The notes below the pieces were generated by a model. The model had not been told where the DNA came from. It did not search any database and saw nothing but the letters and a program-made list of their open reading frames with translations. From contig NZ_AJLL01000090.1 in the NCBI RefSeq assembly GCF_000317225.1, positions 62,001 to 126,000 on the forward strand: a DNA stretch of 64,000 nt. Direction: 5' to 3'. The translations under genes and the position numbers were made by a program. Within the stretch, counting starts at the first letter, position 1. Each line of letters starts with the position of its first letter. Positions 1 to 9,420 of this stretch are shown in pieces. This DNA comes from Fischerella thermalis PCC 7521 (GTDB taxonomy: Bacteria; Cyanobacteriota; Cyanobacteriia; Cyanobacteriales; Nostocaceae).

Positions 1-1
1 T

Positions 2-220
2 CTCCAAGAGAATGCCGAAATCCTTAAGGCAGTGTTGCAAGGTAAAGGAACACAAGCACAACAGGATGTAGTAGCGCTAAATGCAGCCTTAGCATTGCAA
101 GTGGGTGAAGCAGTACCACTGTTGGATCACGCTCAAGGTGTACAATTGGCTAGGGATATCCTCCAGAGTGGTGCGGCTTGGACGAAGTTGGAACAGTTAG
201 TCCAGTTTCTGAAGGATTGA
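2..220 (+). CDS. trpD: Anthranilate phosphoribosyltransferase, C-terminal end (partial)
   Basis: This is the last 72 codons of a gene that begins outside the window. The reading frame is open from base 2 to the stop at 218-220. The residues read [15 protein letters not shown], then [11 protein letters not shown], then [20 protein letters not shown], which is the usual C-terminal end of TrpD. The family transfers a phosphoribosyl group to anthranilate in tryptophan synthesis; the catalytic part lies upstream and is not visible. The 3' end overlaps the convergent aspartic-protease gene by 71 bases. The identification rests on the C-terminal signature only. Confidence 0.85.
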   Translation, partial: LQENAEILKAVLQGKGTQAQQDVVALNAALALQVGEAVPLLDHAQGVQLARDILQSGAAWTKLEQLVQFLKD

Positions 221-1247
221 GTTGCTCAGAGTGGGATGGTGGACGAAATTCTACAACATCACGCTTGATTGTGATCTCGTATTCACCAAAAAAATCGTGT
301 CCCAAAAGCCCTGTTTCTAGTTCTGTGCCAGCGATCGCAACTGGAATTTTGTTGACTGTTACTCCACCAGCTTCAATTGAATTTACGTAACCAATAGGGA
401 ATTCTACCGCTTTCGCACTGGCAGTATTTGCTTTGGCTTTCCCAAAAGGTACTATTCCCAGGGCATCTGCCATACCCTGGGTGATAACTGTACCACTTGC
501 TCCTGTATCCAAAATCATTTCAAATTGCTGATTGCCATTAAAAGTAACATCAATAATTGGTGTACCCCCTATTCGTCGTTTGATGGGGGCGACAAACACT
601 ACAGATTCATGGCGCTGCTGTGTAGTGGGTGCTGCAAAGACCTGTTGTTTGCTGTTGGTTGGTGGTTGGTAGTTGTTGATTGGTGCTTGTTGGGTTTTTG
701 GTACAATCGCTGGTTTAGTAGAAGGTTGAGGAACCACAAGTACTATTTTAGAAGGTTGTGCTTTAGAAGCTTGTACCTGTGTGACTAATTGTGGTGGTGG
801 CTCCTTGCGAGAGAAAGCTTGCTGTTGGGCGTATTTGATGCGGCGTTGATATTGAATGATGTTATCTTGAGCCCTGGAAAAATAGGAACTTTGTCGATCT
901 ACTTGTTTCATCAACGCGATCGCATCTTGATACTGAGTAACTACTAAATTCCAATCTTCTGTTGATTGAGCAGATTGACTAATCGCATCAGCACTAGCTG
1001 CTTTATCTAGTCCCAGTTCAAATGTACTGGGTTGAAGTTCAGAAGCTTGATATTGCTGTGGTTGTGGACTTATTGTTGGTAATGGTGTGTTCTCACCAGA
1101 AGCGATCGCACTTTTTTGTGTTGCTTTTGGTTGTTGTTGCTCATGATTCACAACAGCCTGTTTGTCTTCACGACAGGCAACAGTAAAAATCGCCAGTGTG
1201 GTGGAAAGAAATATTAGCGTAGCCTGGGATAAAAAAGACTGAAGCAT
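150..1247 (-). CDS. Retropepsin-like (clan AA) aspartic protease, probable lipoprotein
   Basis: The product is 365 residues. The N-terminus is a hydrophobic segment ending in FTVAC, a plausible lipobox with Cys25, so export and lipid anchoring are likely. Residues about 30-210 are a Gln/Ser/Thr/Pro-rich, low-complexity linker with one short helical stretch. The C-terminal third carries [15 protein letters not shown] with the catalytic Asp at 247, followed by [13 protein letters not shown], typical of single-domain retropepsin-like proteases that act as dimers. The last 23 or so residues are encoded inside the trpD overlap and lie beyond the conserved fold. The substrate is unknown. The fold call is firm; the lipoprotein call is an inference. 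Confidence 0.8.
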   Translation of the reverse strand: MLQSFLSQATLIFLSTTLAIFTVACREDKQAVVNHEQQQPKATQKSAIASGENTPLPTISPQPQQYQASELQPSTFELGLDKAASADAISQSAQSTEDWNLVVTQYQDAIALMKQVDRQSSYFSRAQDNIIQYQRRIKYAQQQAFSRKEPPPQLVTQVQASKAQPSKIVLVVPQPSTKPAIVPKTQQAPINNYQPPTNSKQQVFAAPTTQQRHESVVFVAPIKRRIGGTPIIDVTFNGNQQFEMILDTGASGTVITQGMADALGIVPFGKAKANTASAKAVEFPIGYVNSIEAGGVTVNKIPVAIAGTELETGLLGHDFFGEYEITIKRDVVEFRPPSHSEQLNPSETGLTVPTSSKPHHSGGYP

Positions 1248-1467
1248 AATTGTTTAGAACGCATACCTTCCCCTACACCCACGATATTTGGAATAGTTCC
1301 TGTATCCGGCTGGATAAAGTAGACACTACATCTTTAATATAATGCCGTAACCGATAAACATTCGAGAGCATTTTTATCTTTTGCTATTGTAATGCAAGCA
1401 GACAAAGCAATTCAAATAAAGTAGTACAGTACTCGACCAAATAAGTTTTGACTCTTTAGTGAGGCGT

Positions 1468-1502
1468 CAGATCCCCGACTTTTCAAAAAAGTCGGGGATC
1501 TG
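1468..1502. repeat. Perfect hairpin element with 16-bp arms
   Basis: The arms CAGATCCCCGACTTTT (1468-1483) and AAAAGTCGGGGATCTG (1487-1502) are perfectly complementary around a 3-base loop. There is no U-run after it, so it is more likely a dispersed palindromic repeat than a terminator. AGTCGGGGATCT palindromes are common intergenic repeats in Nostocales genomes (general knowledge, not checked here). Confidence 0.75.
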
Positions 1503-1752
1503 GCTCACCTATCAAAATCAATTTGGTGAACTAGTAGAAAGCAAAAGGAAAAAGGCTGTCAGAAAATTAACCTAAAAATTTTCTCATGGGAACTCTAACG
1601 AAAATACAGGTAATAAAGCTATGAATTACAATCCTTAATTATCTGTTAACGTCATATATGAAATAGACAAATCTAAATTTATGGGATAATAATGCTTCGC
1701 AGTGGACAGGATAGTAATTAGTGGTTGTTTGTTGGTTGTTGATTGTTGATGG

Positions 1753-1782
1753 GTAGAGACGCGATGTTCCTCGCGTTTGTAC
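1753..1782. repeat. TAGAGACG-family palindrome, copy 1
   Basis: GTAGAGACGCGATG and CTCGCGTTTGTAC form an imperfect palindrome. It matches in plan the elements at 9295-9320 and 19885-19914, which share the outer TAGAGACG or TACAGACG arms but differ in the centre. Confidence 0.5.
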
Positions 1783-1879
1783 ATTGGTAATTAGTGGTTG
1801 TTTGTTGGTTGTTATCCCTTGTCTCCCCGATCCCTGATCCCCAATCCCCTATACCTATTTTTTTTGACTTATATAATCT

Positions 1880-3058
1880 ATGGCTCTGTTTGAAGCAATA
1901 CCTGCCTTACTCGTCCTTGCTGATGGAACCACTTATCGCGGTTGGTCTTTTGGTGCTACAGGCACTGCGATCGGGGAAGTGGTATTTAACACTGGTATGA
2001 CTGGATATCAAGAAGTCCTGACTGACCCTAGTTATTGTGGTCAGATAGTAGTTTTTACATATCCAGAACTGGGTAACACAGGTGTGAATCCAGAGGATGA
2101 AGAATCCGCTCGACCCCAAGTGCGAGGAGCGATCGCACGCAATATTTGTACCCGACCTAGTAACTGGCGCTGTTCGCAATCGTTACCAGACTACCTCAAA
2201 CAGCACCAAATACCCGGCATTTACGGCATAGATACCCGCGCCTTGACCCGCAAAATTCGGATCTATGGAGCTATGAATGGGGGCATTTCTACAGAAATTC
2301 TGGACGAAGCAGAATTGCTAGAACGGGTATTAGCAGCTCCTGTCATGAGTGGATTAAATCTGGTTCGTGAAGTGACTACCCAAACAGCATATGAATGGTC
2401 AGAAACTACTGATCCCGCTTGGGAATTTAACCCACAAGCAAAAGCTAATTCTGATGAAACCTTGACTGTTGTGGCCCTAGACTTTGGCATCAAACGCAAT
2501 ATTTTACGCCGCTTAGCAAGTTATGGATGCCGTGTTATCGTTGTTCCAGCCCACACCCCCAAAGAAGAAATTCTCAAATACAATCCAGATGGAATTTTTC
2601 TCTCTAATGGCCCTGGTGATCCGGCGGCTGTCACCGAAGGTATTGAGACTGCCAAGGCTTTACTGTCGGCTCAAAAACCCATGTTTGGCATTTGCATGGG
2701 ACATCAAATTTTAGGTCATGCTTTGGGAGCAGAAACTTATAAACTTAAATTTGGGCATCGTGGCTTGAATCAACCAGCAGGTTTGGAAAAACGGGTGGAA
2801 ATTACCAGTCAAAACCACAGTTTTGCTATTAACCCAGACACCCTACCCGAAGCTGTTGTAGAAATCAGCCACCTGAACTTAAATGATCGCACTATTGCTG
2901 GAGTACGTCACAAGAATCTACCTGTGTTCTCTGTGCAGTACCACCCAGAAGCTTCTCCTGGCCCTCACGACGCTGATTACCTGTTTGAGAATTTTGTACA
3001 AGCAATGCGCGCAGCTCGCCAAACACCAAACAGTTCTAATGAGGTAAAAATAAAGTAA
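1880..3058 (+). CDS. carA: Carbamoyl-phosphate synthase, small (glutamine amidotransferase) subunit
   Basis: The product is 392 residues, full length for the family. It hydrolyses glutamine and passes ammonia to the large subunit CarB, feeding arginine and pyrimidine synthesis in the cytosol. The N-terminal domain shows the [20 protein letters not shown] signature. The C-terminal class I glutaminase domain has the nucleophile Cys272 in GICMGHQ and the catalytic pair His355 and Glu357 in [11 protein letters not shown]. The ATG at 1880 begins [16 protein letters not shown], the usual cyanobacterial start. There is no strong Shine-Dalgarno site. carB is not in the window, so the two subunits are encoded apart, as is usual in cyanobacteria. 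Confidence 0.97.
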   Translation: MALFEAIPALLVLADGTTYRGWSFGATGTAIGEVVFNTGMTGYQEVLTDPSYCGQIVVFTYPELGNTGVNPEDEESARPQVRGAIARNICTRPSNWRCSQSLPDYLKQHQIPGIYGIDTRALTRKIRIYGAMNGGISTEILDEAELLERVLAAPVMSGLNLVREVTTQTAYEWSETTDPAWEFNPQAKANSDETLTVVALDFGIKRNILRRLASYGCRVIVVPAHTPKEEILKYNPDGIFLSNGPGDPAAVTEGIETAKALLSAQKPMFGICMGHQILGHALGAETYKLKFGHRGLNQPAGLEKRVEITSQNHSFAINPDTLPEAVVEISHLNLNDRTIAGVRHKNLPVFSVQYHPEASPGPHDADYLFENFVQAMRAARQTPNSSNEVKIK

Positions 3059-3182
3059 AAATGGAGAAAGCGCGAGATTGGGGACTCGTGACAGTGAACA
3101 TTAACTCAGTGAACAGAGAAAGGAAACTGATCACTGATACCCCATCCCCAATGTAGACAACATCTACCAAAACCATCTATAC

Positions 3183-3587
3183 TTGAGCGTTCGACATAAA
3201 TATGAGGAGGGAATTATTGCTGAGCCACTGAACCTAACCGTTAGCCTGAGAGGTACTCGTGAAGTCCGGGATAACTGTCAGCTATTCCGCCTCACAGGTT
3301 TGTTAGACGCGTTTTCGGAACCGACGTTTCGCAAAGTATTAGGAAGCAAGATTGACGAGGGTCCCAAACACATTATTCTGGATCTCTCGCAAATCGATTT
3401 TGTTGATAGCTCCGGCTTGGGTGCTTTGGTACAGTTAGCTAAGCAGGCACAAAATGCTGAAGGTACTTTGCAAATTGTCACTAATGCCCGCGTAACTCAA
3501 ACAGTCAAGCTTGTCCGTTTGGAGAAGTTTTTAATGTTGCAGACATCAGTCGATGCAGCTTTAGAAAACCTCAAAAACCCTTCTTGA
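3183..3587 (+). CDS. STAS-domain anti-sigma factor antagonist
   Basis: The product is up to 134 residues with one STAS domain over about residues 17-130. The core reads HIILDLSQIDFVDSSGLGAL; the phosphorylatable Ser of anti-anti-sigma factors corresponds to Ser77 in DSSG. Family members bind a partner kinase or anti-sigma factor and are switched by Ser phosphorylation; no such partner lies next door. The annotated start is a TTG with no ribosome site. A strong GAGGAGG motif sits at 3204-3210 inside the frame, just before ATT codons at 3213 and 3216, so translation may begin later than annotated. The conserved part, from EPLNLTVSLRG on, is unaffected. A likely terminator follows. Confidence 0.85.
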   Translation: MSVRHKYEEGIIAEPLNLTVSLRGTREVRDNCQLFRLTGLLDAFSEPTFRKVLGSKIDEGPKHIILDLSQIDFVDSSGLGALVQLAKQAQNAEGTLQIVTNARVTQTVKLVRLEKFLMLQTSVDAALENLKNPS

Positions 3588-3607
3588 TTGCTTGACTGCG
3601 CCGATAA

Positions 3608-3649
3608 AATTAGCTATCCGATGCTTTTATCTGGATAGCTTAATTTTTG
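3608..3649 (+). terminator. Probable intrinsic terminator after the STAS gene
   Basis: The arms AGCTATCC (3612-3619) and GGATAGCT (3633-3640) pair perfectly, with further A/T pairing outside them, and TAATTTTTGT follows. It lies 20 bases past the STAS stop codon. Confidence 0.6.
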
Positions 3650-4167
3650 TCATAATTTGGCATGACTGCTAACCTTTCACAGTTGACTTTTCGAGAAGAC
3701 AATCCCAAAAAAACTATGAAGAATGAGATAATGGTGCTTCACAATTTCAAAGTTCATTCTAATCTTAAATAAGGCTGATCTCAAGGGAGAACACTCATCT
3801 GCTTACCAAGCTCTTGGTGACTAACAGTTCCCCATAGGGTACAAGTTCCTAAGTTCCATAAGTGGAAGCAATCCAAAATGCGTCTTGAAAAGCTTTGAAG
3901 TTCCCTCCGGGACGCTGCGCCTGTACAAACTTTTCGCAAAATCCAAAATCCAAAATCTAATGATGCCCCTAGCGTTAATTAATTGTTTACAATAGTTGAC
4001 AAAACGTTAGTGACTCACTAACTATAGTTGAATAACAAATTTTCTTCCCGCACAATGCTTGTGACAACTGCAACAAAGCCAACGCTCAGAAAAAATGCAT
4101 TATTTCCAACCTCCCAAATATAGTCTGCAAGGAATTATCACTTGTGAAATCAAAGGAGGAAAATTTA
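3650..4167. other. Intergenic region before mrnC
   Basis: No gene is visible. The stretch holds low-complexity AATCCAAAATCC sequence near 3930-3957 and a repeat-like CCTCCGGGACGCTGCGCC near 3903-3920. A TTGACA at 3995-4000 is followed by the small palindrome at 4006-4022, which could mark the mrnC promoter region. Confidence 0.4.
4006..4022. promoter_or_regulatory. Short palindrome, possible operator
   Basis: GTTAGTG-ACT-CACTAAC has perfect 7-bp arms and lies 6 bases after a TTGACA hexamer, about 150 bases before mrnC. No convincing -10 box stands at the right distance, so the regulatory role is a guess. Confidence 0.25.
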
Positions 4168-4626
4168 TTGAATGAACAAGGTGAAACTAAAGTGTTAGAT
4201 TCATCTTGTTGGCAGTTTATGCAGGCAACAATAGAAAATTTGTCTCAGCAGCAAATTGACCAAGCACAACTACAAAAACTTTCTCCTGCTGCCTTAGCAT
4301 ATTTGGGAGATGCAGTGTATGAACTTTATGTTAGGATGTATTATCTGCTGCCGCCGCAGCGAAGCGAAAGTTACCATCGTCTGGTAGTAGCGCAGGTAAG
4401 GGCAGAAACGCAGGCGCTACACTTGCGATCGCTTACTCCCCATCTGCGACACAGCGAGTTAGAAATAGTCCGAAGGGGCCGTAACGCCACTACAGGACGT
4501 CCCAAACGATTAGATCCCGAAATATATCAACAAGCAAGTAGCTTAGAAACTTTAATCGGCTATCTATATCTTACTGATCAGCCACGCTTAGCTGAACTAT
4601 TACAAAGGCTGCAATTAGAAAAGTAA
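4168..4626 (+). CDS. mrnC: Mini-ribonuclease III
   Basis: Mini-III is an RNase III catalytic domain without the double-stranded-RNA-binding domain; it matures 23S rRNA precursor ends. The sequence shows SPAALAYLGDAVYELYVR with the acidic metal ligand and ASSLETLIGYLYL with the second acidic cluster, and about 150 residues in all, as expected. A GTG at 4144 would give 160 residues, but AAGGAGG at 4153-4159 lies 8 bases before the in-frame TTG at 4168, so the TTG is preferred. The following gene rlmB also acts on 23S rRNA, which fits a shared role in ribosome maturation. Confidence 0.88.
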   Translation: MNEQGETKVLDSSCWQFMQATIENLSQQQIDQAQLQKLSPAALAYLGDAVYELYVRMYYLLPPQRSESYHRLVVAQVRAETQALHLRSLTPHLRHSELEIVRRGRNATTGRPKRLDPEIYQQASSLETLIGYLYLTDQPRLAELLQRLQLEK

Positions 4627-4903
4627 TGAGAAAATTGTCTCATGACAGGACAATTGCTTATTGTATGTTCGGTAAACTATGGTGGTGAAGTTATGAGTTG
4701 AATCCGACTCTGACAGCTTATGGACAACGAAAATACTGTCACTGACAAAGCCTAACAACAAGATACCAAAAACTTAAATATGATTAATTTTTTTAGTAGC
4801 TGTGATGACGAATAATTTGTCACCAGAACACATGAAAATAATCTTACTTCCTTGTGCCTTCTATTTATTGGATGCCCGCTCCTACGTATAACATCAAAAT
4901 CTC

Positions 4904-5848
4904 ATGACAAACAACACAAAAAAAATTATTACTTCTGGTGAAAAGAATCGTGGGCAAACCCTGAAACTTAAGGGCAAGCGAGTCGTTTCTCCTTCTTTTC
5001 GTCCTCCGATGAAAAAGGTGGATGGACAAAACCAGCACAAACCAACTCAAGATAGCGATTTGATTTATGGTCGCTATCCAGTCTTGAGTGCCTTGGAAAG
5101 TCAGCGCCTGCTGAATCGTATTTGGATTACTTCTCGCCTACGCTATGATCCCCGTTTTCACTCTCTGATTTTACAAGCCAAGGACAATGGCACGATCATT
5201 GATGAGGTAGAACCCAAGCGCTTAGATCAAATTACTGAGGGTGGTAATCATCAAGGTGTAGCAGCACAAATTGCTCCCTATGCCTACATCGAATTACACG
5301 AGTTGATCGAAAACAGCAAATCTGTAACCAATCCAGTCATTGTTGCTGCTGATGGGATCACTGATCCCCATAACTTAGGAGCAATTATTCGTACAGCAGA
5401 AGCGATTGGCGCTCAAGGGTTGATTATCCCCCAACGGCGGGCTTCTGGGATCACTTCTACAGTCATGAAAGTAGCAGCAGGTGCTTTAGAACACTTTCAA
5501 GTTGCCAGAGTAGTGAATCTGCACCGTGCTTTGGAAGAATTGAAAGCCGCAGGTTTCTGGATTTACGGTACTGCTTGTGAAGGTAGCGAACCGATCAACA
5601 CAGTAGATTTCAATGGTGCGATCGTTTTAGTAGTGGGATCTGAAGGAGAAGGTCTAAGTTTGTTGACACAACGTTGTTGTGATGTCTTAGTATCAATTCC
5701 TTTACAGGGTAAGACTCCTAGCCTCAATGCCTCCGTTGCTGCGGGGATGGCATTGTATGAAATTTATCGTCAACGCTGGGAAAAAAATACGCTACATTTC
5801 GATAAACTACAAAAAACTACTTGGAAAAACAATAGTAACAGAGTATAA
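4904..5848 (+). CDS. rlmB: 23S rRNA 2'-O-methyltransferase, TrmH/SpoU family (RlmB type)
   Basis: The product is 314 residues. A basic, poorly conserved N-terminal tail (1-50) precedes a substrate-binding domain beginning [13 protein letters not shown] (about 53-130) and a SPOUT methyltransferase domain (about 145-300). Knot motifs are clear: [19 protein letters not shown], then VVGSEGEGL, then [20 protein letters not shown]. The family methylates the ribose of G2251 of 23S rRNA using S-adenosylmethionine. The start ATG begins [12 protein letters not shown]; no strong ribosome site is seen. It lies 277 bases after mrnC. RlmB is the most likely member, but other TrmH-family targets cannot be excluded. 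Confidence 0.88.
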   Translation: MTNNTKKIITSGEKNRGQTLKLKGKRVVSPSFRPPMKKVDGQNQHKPTQDSDLIYGRYPVLSALESQRLLNRIWITSRLRYDPRFHSLILQAKDNGTIIDEVEPKRLDQITEGGNHQGVAAQIAPYAYIELHELIENSKSVTNPVIVAADGITDPHNLGAIIRTAEAIGAQGLIIPQRRASGITSTVMKVAAGALEHFQVARVVNLHRALEELKAAGFWIYGTACEGSEPINTVDFNGAIVLVVGSEGEGLSLLTQRCCDVLVSIPLQGKTPSLNASVAAGMALYEIYRQRWEKNTLHFDKLQKTTWKNNSNRV

Positions 5849-5930
5849 AGAAGTAAAAATAAATGTAAAACCACAAAACAGCAGCAAACGTTTACAACCC
5901 AATACAACGTTAAAACAACTGGCAAAGACC

Positions 5931-6233
5931 ATGAAAACTATTTGGGAACAATCTAGGGAATTTTTGATTAATACATTTCAGACTTTGGGATTGGCTTGGT
6001 GGGTTGAAATTGCAACAGAGAATCCCAAATGTACGTACTACTTTGGTCCATTTCTCAACTCGGCAGAAGCAAAGGCCGCTATTAAAGGGTATGTAGAAGA
6101 TTTGGAACAAGAAGGGGCCCAAGGAATCATTGTGAATGTAAAACGCTGCAAACCAGATGTCTTGACAATTGCTGAAGACCTGGGGGAACGGATTGACCGC
6201 AAAGTACAGCCTGCCTTTAGCGGTCAAATGTAA
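5931..6233 (+). CDS. DUF1816 domain protein
   Basis: The product is 100 residues from the ATG at 5931. It contains LAWWVEIATENPKCTYYFGP and GYVEDLEQEGAQGI, the hallmark of the cyanobacterial DUF1816 family, whose function is not established. The frame is open upstream into rlmB (to about 5727), but that extension is not conserved-looking, so the inner ATG is chosen. It follows rlmB by 82 bases and may be co-transcribed. A weak 5-bp stem (GCCTT/AAGGC) and a run of seven T at 6243-6249 follow the stop codon and may act as a poor terminator. Confidence 0.8.
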   Translation: MKTIWEQSREFLINTFQTLGLAWWVEIATENPKCTYYFGPFLNSAEAKAAIKGYVEDLEQEGAQGIIVNVKRCKPDVLTIAEDLGERIDRKVQPAFSGQM

Positions 6234-6298
6234 TTACAAGGCTTTTTTTGTTGTTTGCTGGTTGTTGGTAGCTCCAAGCAACTGTCAACCGCCAACTA

Positions 6299-7159
6299 TC
6301 AACTAAATCTATTGACTGTTTCTGGATGCCCTTCCAACCAACTATCTATATCACTCAATACCTGATCGGGAATTTCCCATGGGAAAAGGTGAGCAGTGTT
6401 TGCATAGCACTGCCACTGGCAATTTTTCAGGTGTCGGGCTGTTTCTATACTAGAGTCGGGTGTGATGTGGTAGTCTTGAGAACCTGCTAGTACTAAAGCA
6501 GGACACTGAATTTGTTCAAGGTCAGCGAGGCGATTGTAACCTGCTTTGATTGCCGTGTAGAGAGCCCGAGTTGCAGTCGCTGAAGTTTGTAAATAGGCTG
6601 ACACAGCATCCCTGGCTATGTAGTTATAGGTAGTAGCAGTATGTTGTTGGATCAGGTAGCGAAATAGCGATCGCTTACCAAATGTCTCAATATTCCACTG
6701 CCAACCTGGCTTAATCAAGTTCAAAACAGAGGCAATTCCAGTGTAGAGATTATCCTCCCAAGTTATAGGTGGATGGTTTCCTCTAGGTCTTGCAGCAGTT
6801 GCAACCAAAATTAACCCCGTGACACGTTCAGGTCGCCGCAGTGCCAATTCCATCGCTAAAATGCCACCCAGCGACCACCCCAATATCAGACATTTTTGCA
6901 TCTGAAAACTGTCTATAAGGCTCTCTAAGTCATTTAAATGGTCGCTCATGTCAAAATTGTCATTAAACCGACTTTTGCCATAGCCACGTAGGTCTGGGGC
7001 AAAAGTTTTGAAGCGTTTGGAGAGGTGATGGGTGAAAACAGAAAGACTAGAACCAGAACCAGGATGACCGTGTAAACAGAGAATGGGGAAGCCTTCACCT
7101 TGAATGTAGACATTGAGAGGTACGGCCGGGGAATTTTGAAAATAAGAGCGATCGCCCAT
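6299..7159 (-). CDS. Alpha/beta-fold hydrolase
   Basis: The product is 286 residues from the ATG at 7159; a TTG at 7189 would add ten. TAAGG eight bases before the ATG supports the shorter form. The fold shows LCLHGHPGSGSSLS (oxyanion region), the nucleophile Ser in LGWSLGG, a probable Asp in LAGSQDYHITP and the His in YANTAHLFPWE. This places it among single-domain alpha/beta hydrolases, close to haloperoxidase- or esterase-like enzymes; substrate unknown. No signal peptide is present, so it should be cytosolic. It is convergent with the DUF1816 gene. Confidence 0.85.
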   Translation of the reverse strand: MGDRSYFQNSPAVPLNVYIQGEGFPILCLHGHPGSGSSLSVFTHHLSKRFKTFAPDLRGYGKSRFNDNFDMSDHLNDLESLIDSFQMQKCLILGWSLGGILAMELALRRPERVTGLILVATAARPRGNHPPITWEDNLYTGIASVLNLIKPGWQWNIETFGKRSLFRYLIQQHTATTYNYIARDAVSAYLQTSATATRALYTAIKAGYNRLADLEQIQCPALVLAGSQDYHITPDSSIETARHLKNCQWQCYANTAHLFPWEIPDQVLSDIDSWLEGHPETVNRFS

Positions 7160-7261
7160 GATTCTTAGCCTTACTTTTGAATGACACAATTACAACCCAC
7201 AACTAAAATTGTAGTGACTGTCGCTAAATCAGTTGACAAGAGTGATCCCATCTTCATCTTT

Positions 7262-7957
7262 TCACACTGATTCTATATATCCTCCTGCATAATTAATAAC
7301 GCACATCTGCCTGTAAGTGGGGTGAATACCAAAAGCGACTCCCGTAACTTTAAAAGCGGGGTTAAAAATATTGTGGCGATGACCGCGATCGCTCACTCCA
7401 TCATCGATAATTAGCTGCATGACAATATCTTGGGCTGTGTGCGAACCATAACTAATGTTTTCACCAGCAGTACTTTGCCAAGTTCCGTAGCGACTTAGGC
7501 GCGTGAAGGGATCGCTACCATCACTCCCATCATGACCTGTTGCACCTGTGGAACCTTGGTCTTTGACGTGATCTCTTGCTGCCAAAGACATACCCTGAGA
7601 TGACCTCAAAGCACCCACAGGACGAACTGATTTGAGGTAGGCGATCGCTTCATCAACAGCCGCCACACCTTCTTGAGTTTGTAAATAGACATTGTGAGAA
7701 ATTCGGACTTGATTACCCACAAAGCGACTTTTATACTCTTCGAGTACAGCAACATAACTTTGGGGATCTGTCCTCGCTTTATTCATTTCCACAATTACTT
7801 GTTGTTCCAGTGGCGAGAAATAATCTGCCTGTATTTGGGGAGCAGAAGTCGCTACAGGTGTTTCATTAGCCACAGAATAAGGTTGTAACACTTGATTTAC
7901 AGTACAGCCGGAGATGAGAGAAATAGGAGTAAATATCCAAGATAGCAGCCGATGCAT
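7262..7957 (-). CDS. CAP (SCP/PR-1) domain lipoprotein, copy 1
   Basis: The product is 231 residues. The leader [18 protein letters not shown] is a lipoprotein signal with Cys18 as the modified residue, so it should be anchored outside the inner membrane. The CAP domain (about 50-228) begins [20 protein letters not shown] and includes GENISYG and [20 protein letters not shown], the conserved core. CAP proteins outside animals often have no assigned enzyme activity. A GAGG sits 7 bases before the ATG. The next gene on the same strand is a close paralogue, so the pair arose by tandem duplication. Confidence 0.9.
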   Translation of the reverse strand: MHRLLSWIFTPISLISGCTVNQVLQPYSVANETPVATSAPQIQADYFSPLEQQVIVEMNKARTDPQSYVAVLEEYKSRFVGNQVRISHNVYLQTQEGVAAVDEAIAYLKSVRPVGALRSSQGMSLAARDHVKDQGSTGATGHDGSDGSDPFTRLSRYGTWQSTAGENISYGSHTAQDIVMQLIIDDGVSDRGHRHNIFNPAFKVTGVAFGIHPTYRQMCVINYAGGYIESV

Positions 7958-7981
7958 TAATTACCTCAAAACTTGACATGG

Positions 7982-8190
7982 TATGAATCCTGGTTTTACC
8001 CCACCCTAACCCTCCCTAACCCTCCCCTTGTAAAGGGGCTACGGTGTACACACAAGTCTGAAATAGTTTATGAATCCTGGTTTTACCCCACCCTAACCCT
8101 CCCCTTGTAAAGGGGAGGGGACTGGATTTGTTGTTTCCCCCCGAATATCGGGGGGATTAAGGGGGGTAAATCCAACTTCTGTGTACACGG
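7982..8190. repeat. Cluster of G/C-rich direct and inverted repeats
   Basis: The 34-base unit starting TATGAATCCTGG occurs at 7982-8015 and 8069-8102; the first copy is followed by an extra CCTAACCCT. Both copies run into CCCCTTGTAAAGGGG hairpins. At 8137-8155 CCCCCCGA and TCGGGGGG form a perfect 8-bp hairpin. GTGTACAC boxes bracket the right part (8044-8051 and 8181-8188). The cluster fills most of the gap between the two CAP genes; the rest of the gap to 8325 shows nothing. Confidence 0.75.
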
Positions 8191-8325
8191 TAGTTGTCTT
8201 GGATGCAAGAATATTATAAATTTTGAATTGGTGCAAAACCGATTATTTACGGCTAAAAGCCCTTTATTGATGGAAATTTTTTAACCGACTAACTACTAAA
8301 AATCAACAATCAATTATCAAAAAAA

Positions 8326-9048
8326 TTAACTAGATTTTTCCTGATACCCACCTGCATAATCTATCACACACATTGTTCGGTATTTGGCATGGCTTCCACA
8401 AGCAACCCCTACAACTTTAAAAGCGGGGTTAAAGATGTTTTTGCGATGACCGCGATCGCTGACGCCATCATCAATAATCAACTGCATAACGATCTCTTGA
8501 GCAGTGCTTGGGCCATAGCTAATGTTTTCCCCAGCAGTGAGTAGCCATTTGCCATAACGATTCATACGCACGGAGGGATCGCTACCATCACTAGCATAGT
8601 GACTAGTTGCACCTTTAGGCCCTTGGTCTTTGACATGATCTCTTGCTGCCAAAGACATACCTTTAGATGCTCTCAAAGCACCCACAGGACGAACTGATTT
8701 GAGGTAGGCGATCGCTTCATCAACAGCCGCTACACCTTCTTGAGTCTGCAAATAGAGGCGTTCAGAGATTTTAACTCGCTTGCCTTGAAAGCGTTTTTTA
8801 TGGTTTTGCAAGATGGGAATGTATGTTTTGGGATTAGTCCTTACCTTGTTCATTTCTGCAATCACCTGCTGTTCTAGAGGTGATAAGTAACTTACCTTTG
8901 CTAATAAATTGCGATCGCTTTTTGGGACTACAACAGAAATAGAATTAGGCGTGGACTTTGCTACAGAAGGCTGAGATTCAATCGCATGATAATAGCAACT
9001 CGTTATCAAGGTAATAGGTAAAATTACCCAAAGTCTTTTGCGAGGCAT
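8326..9048 (-). CDS. CAP (SCP/PR-1) domain lipoprotein, copy 2
   Basis: The product is 240 residues from the ATG at 9048, giving the leader [18 protein letters not shown] with Cys18, exactly parallel to copy 1. A GTG at 9060 would add four residues. The mature part has [27 protein letters not shown] and [20 protein letters not shown]. Copies 1 and 2 share long identical blocks such as [13 protein letters not shown] and [15 protein letters not shown], but differ in the linker after the lipid anchor and near the C-terminus. Envelope location is inferred from the leader; function is unknown. Confidence 0.9.
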   Translation of the reverse strand: MPRKRLWVILPITLITSCYYHAIESQPSVAKSTPNSISVVVPKSDRNLLAKVSYLSPLEQQVIAEMNKVRTNPKTYIPILQNHKKRFQGKRVKISERLYLQTQEGVAAVDEAIAYLKSVRPVGALRASKGMSLAARDHVKDQGPKGATSHYASDGSDPSVRMNRYGKWLLTAGENISYGPSTAQEIVMQLIIDDGVSDRGHRKNIFNPAFKVVGVACGSHAKYRTMCVIDYAGGYQEKSS

Positions 9049-9420
9049 TTTTAAACTCACGATTTTTGAAGGTTAATTTGATGAAGTTAAACAAATAGAC
9101 ATAAATAAACCTAGTTTTTCATCTTGTTTATTGTTATGTCTACTAACTTGTCAGCACAGTTATCAATCAGATATTGCCTGTACAAAACTGTTTTAACCTT
9201 AATGACAAAAAATCGAAATCAGCAAGTTTGCTTAATAGTAATTTTAAGTAATTATTAAATTAGAAAATGAAATGACGAACCTAGAATATAAATGTAGAGA
9301 CGTGCCATAGCATGTCTCTAGACCTGATCAAATCTCACTCAAATGTCTTAACTGAACCATATTGATTTGTAATCCTCTTACCTTCTGGCTTATGTGTTCC
9401 GCCTTAACAGAAGTTAAAAT
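9049..9420. other. Intergenic region
   Basis: A/T-rich with no gene. It carries a TAGAGACG-family palindrome at 9295-9320 and otherwise nothing recognisable; the promoter for CAP copy 2 should lie in its left half. Confidence 0.5.
9295..9320. repeat. TAGAGACG-family palindrome, copy 2
   Basis: TAGAGACGTGC-CATA-GCATGTCTCTA forms a near-perfect hairpin with one mismatch. It resembles the element at 19885-19914 closely (shared GACGTGCCAT core). Confidence 0.65.

Larger units (their letters stand above)
1248..1879. other. Intergenic region with dispersed repeats
   Basis: There is no credible gene in these 632 bases. The region holds a perfect 16-bp-arm hairpin (1468-1502), a TAGAGACG-type palindrome (1753-1782), and two copies of TAGTGGTTGTTTGTTGGTTG (near 1719 and 1793) set in G/T-rich low-complexity sequence. 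A CCCTTGTCTCCCC-type stretch follows at about 1818-1855. The promoter of carA should lie here but cannot be placed with confidence. Confidence 0.6.

Noticed and set aside
1872-1877. A perfect TATAAT just before carA
   Set aside because: It ends 2 bases before the ATG, so it cannot serve as the -10 box for a transcript containing the start codon; A/T-rich leaders give such matches by chance.
8137-8155. C6GA-ATA-TCG6 hairpin as a terminator
   Set aside because: No U-run follows on either strand and it lies in a repeat cluster upstream of one CAP gene; better read as a repeat.
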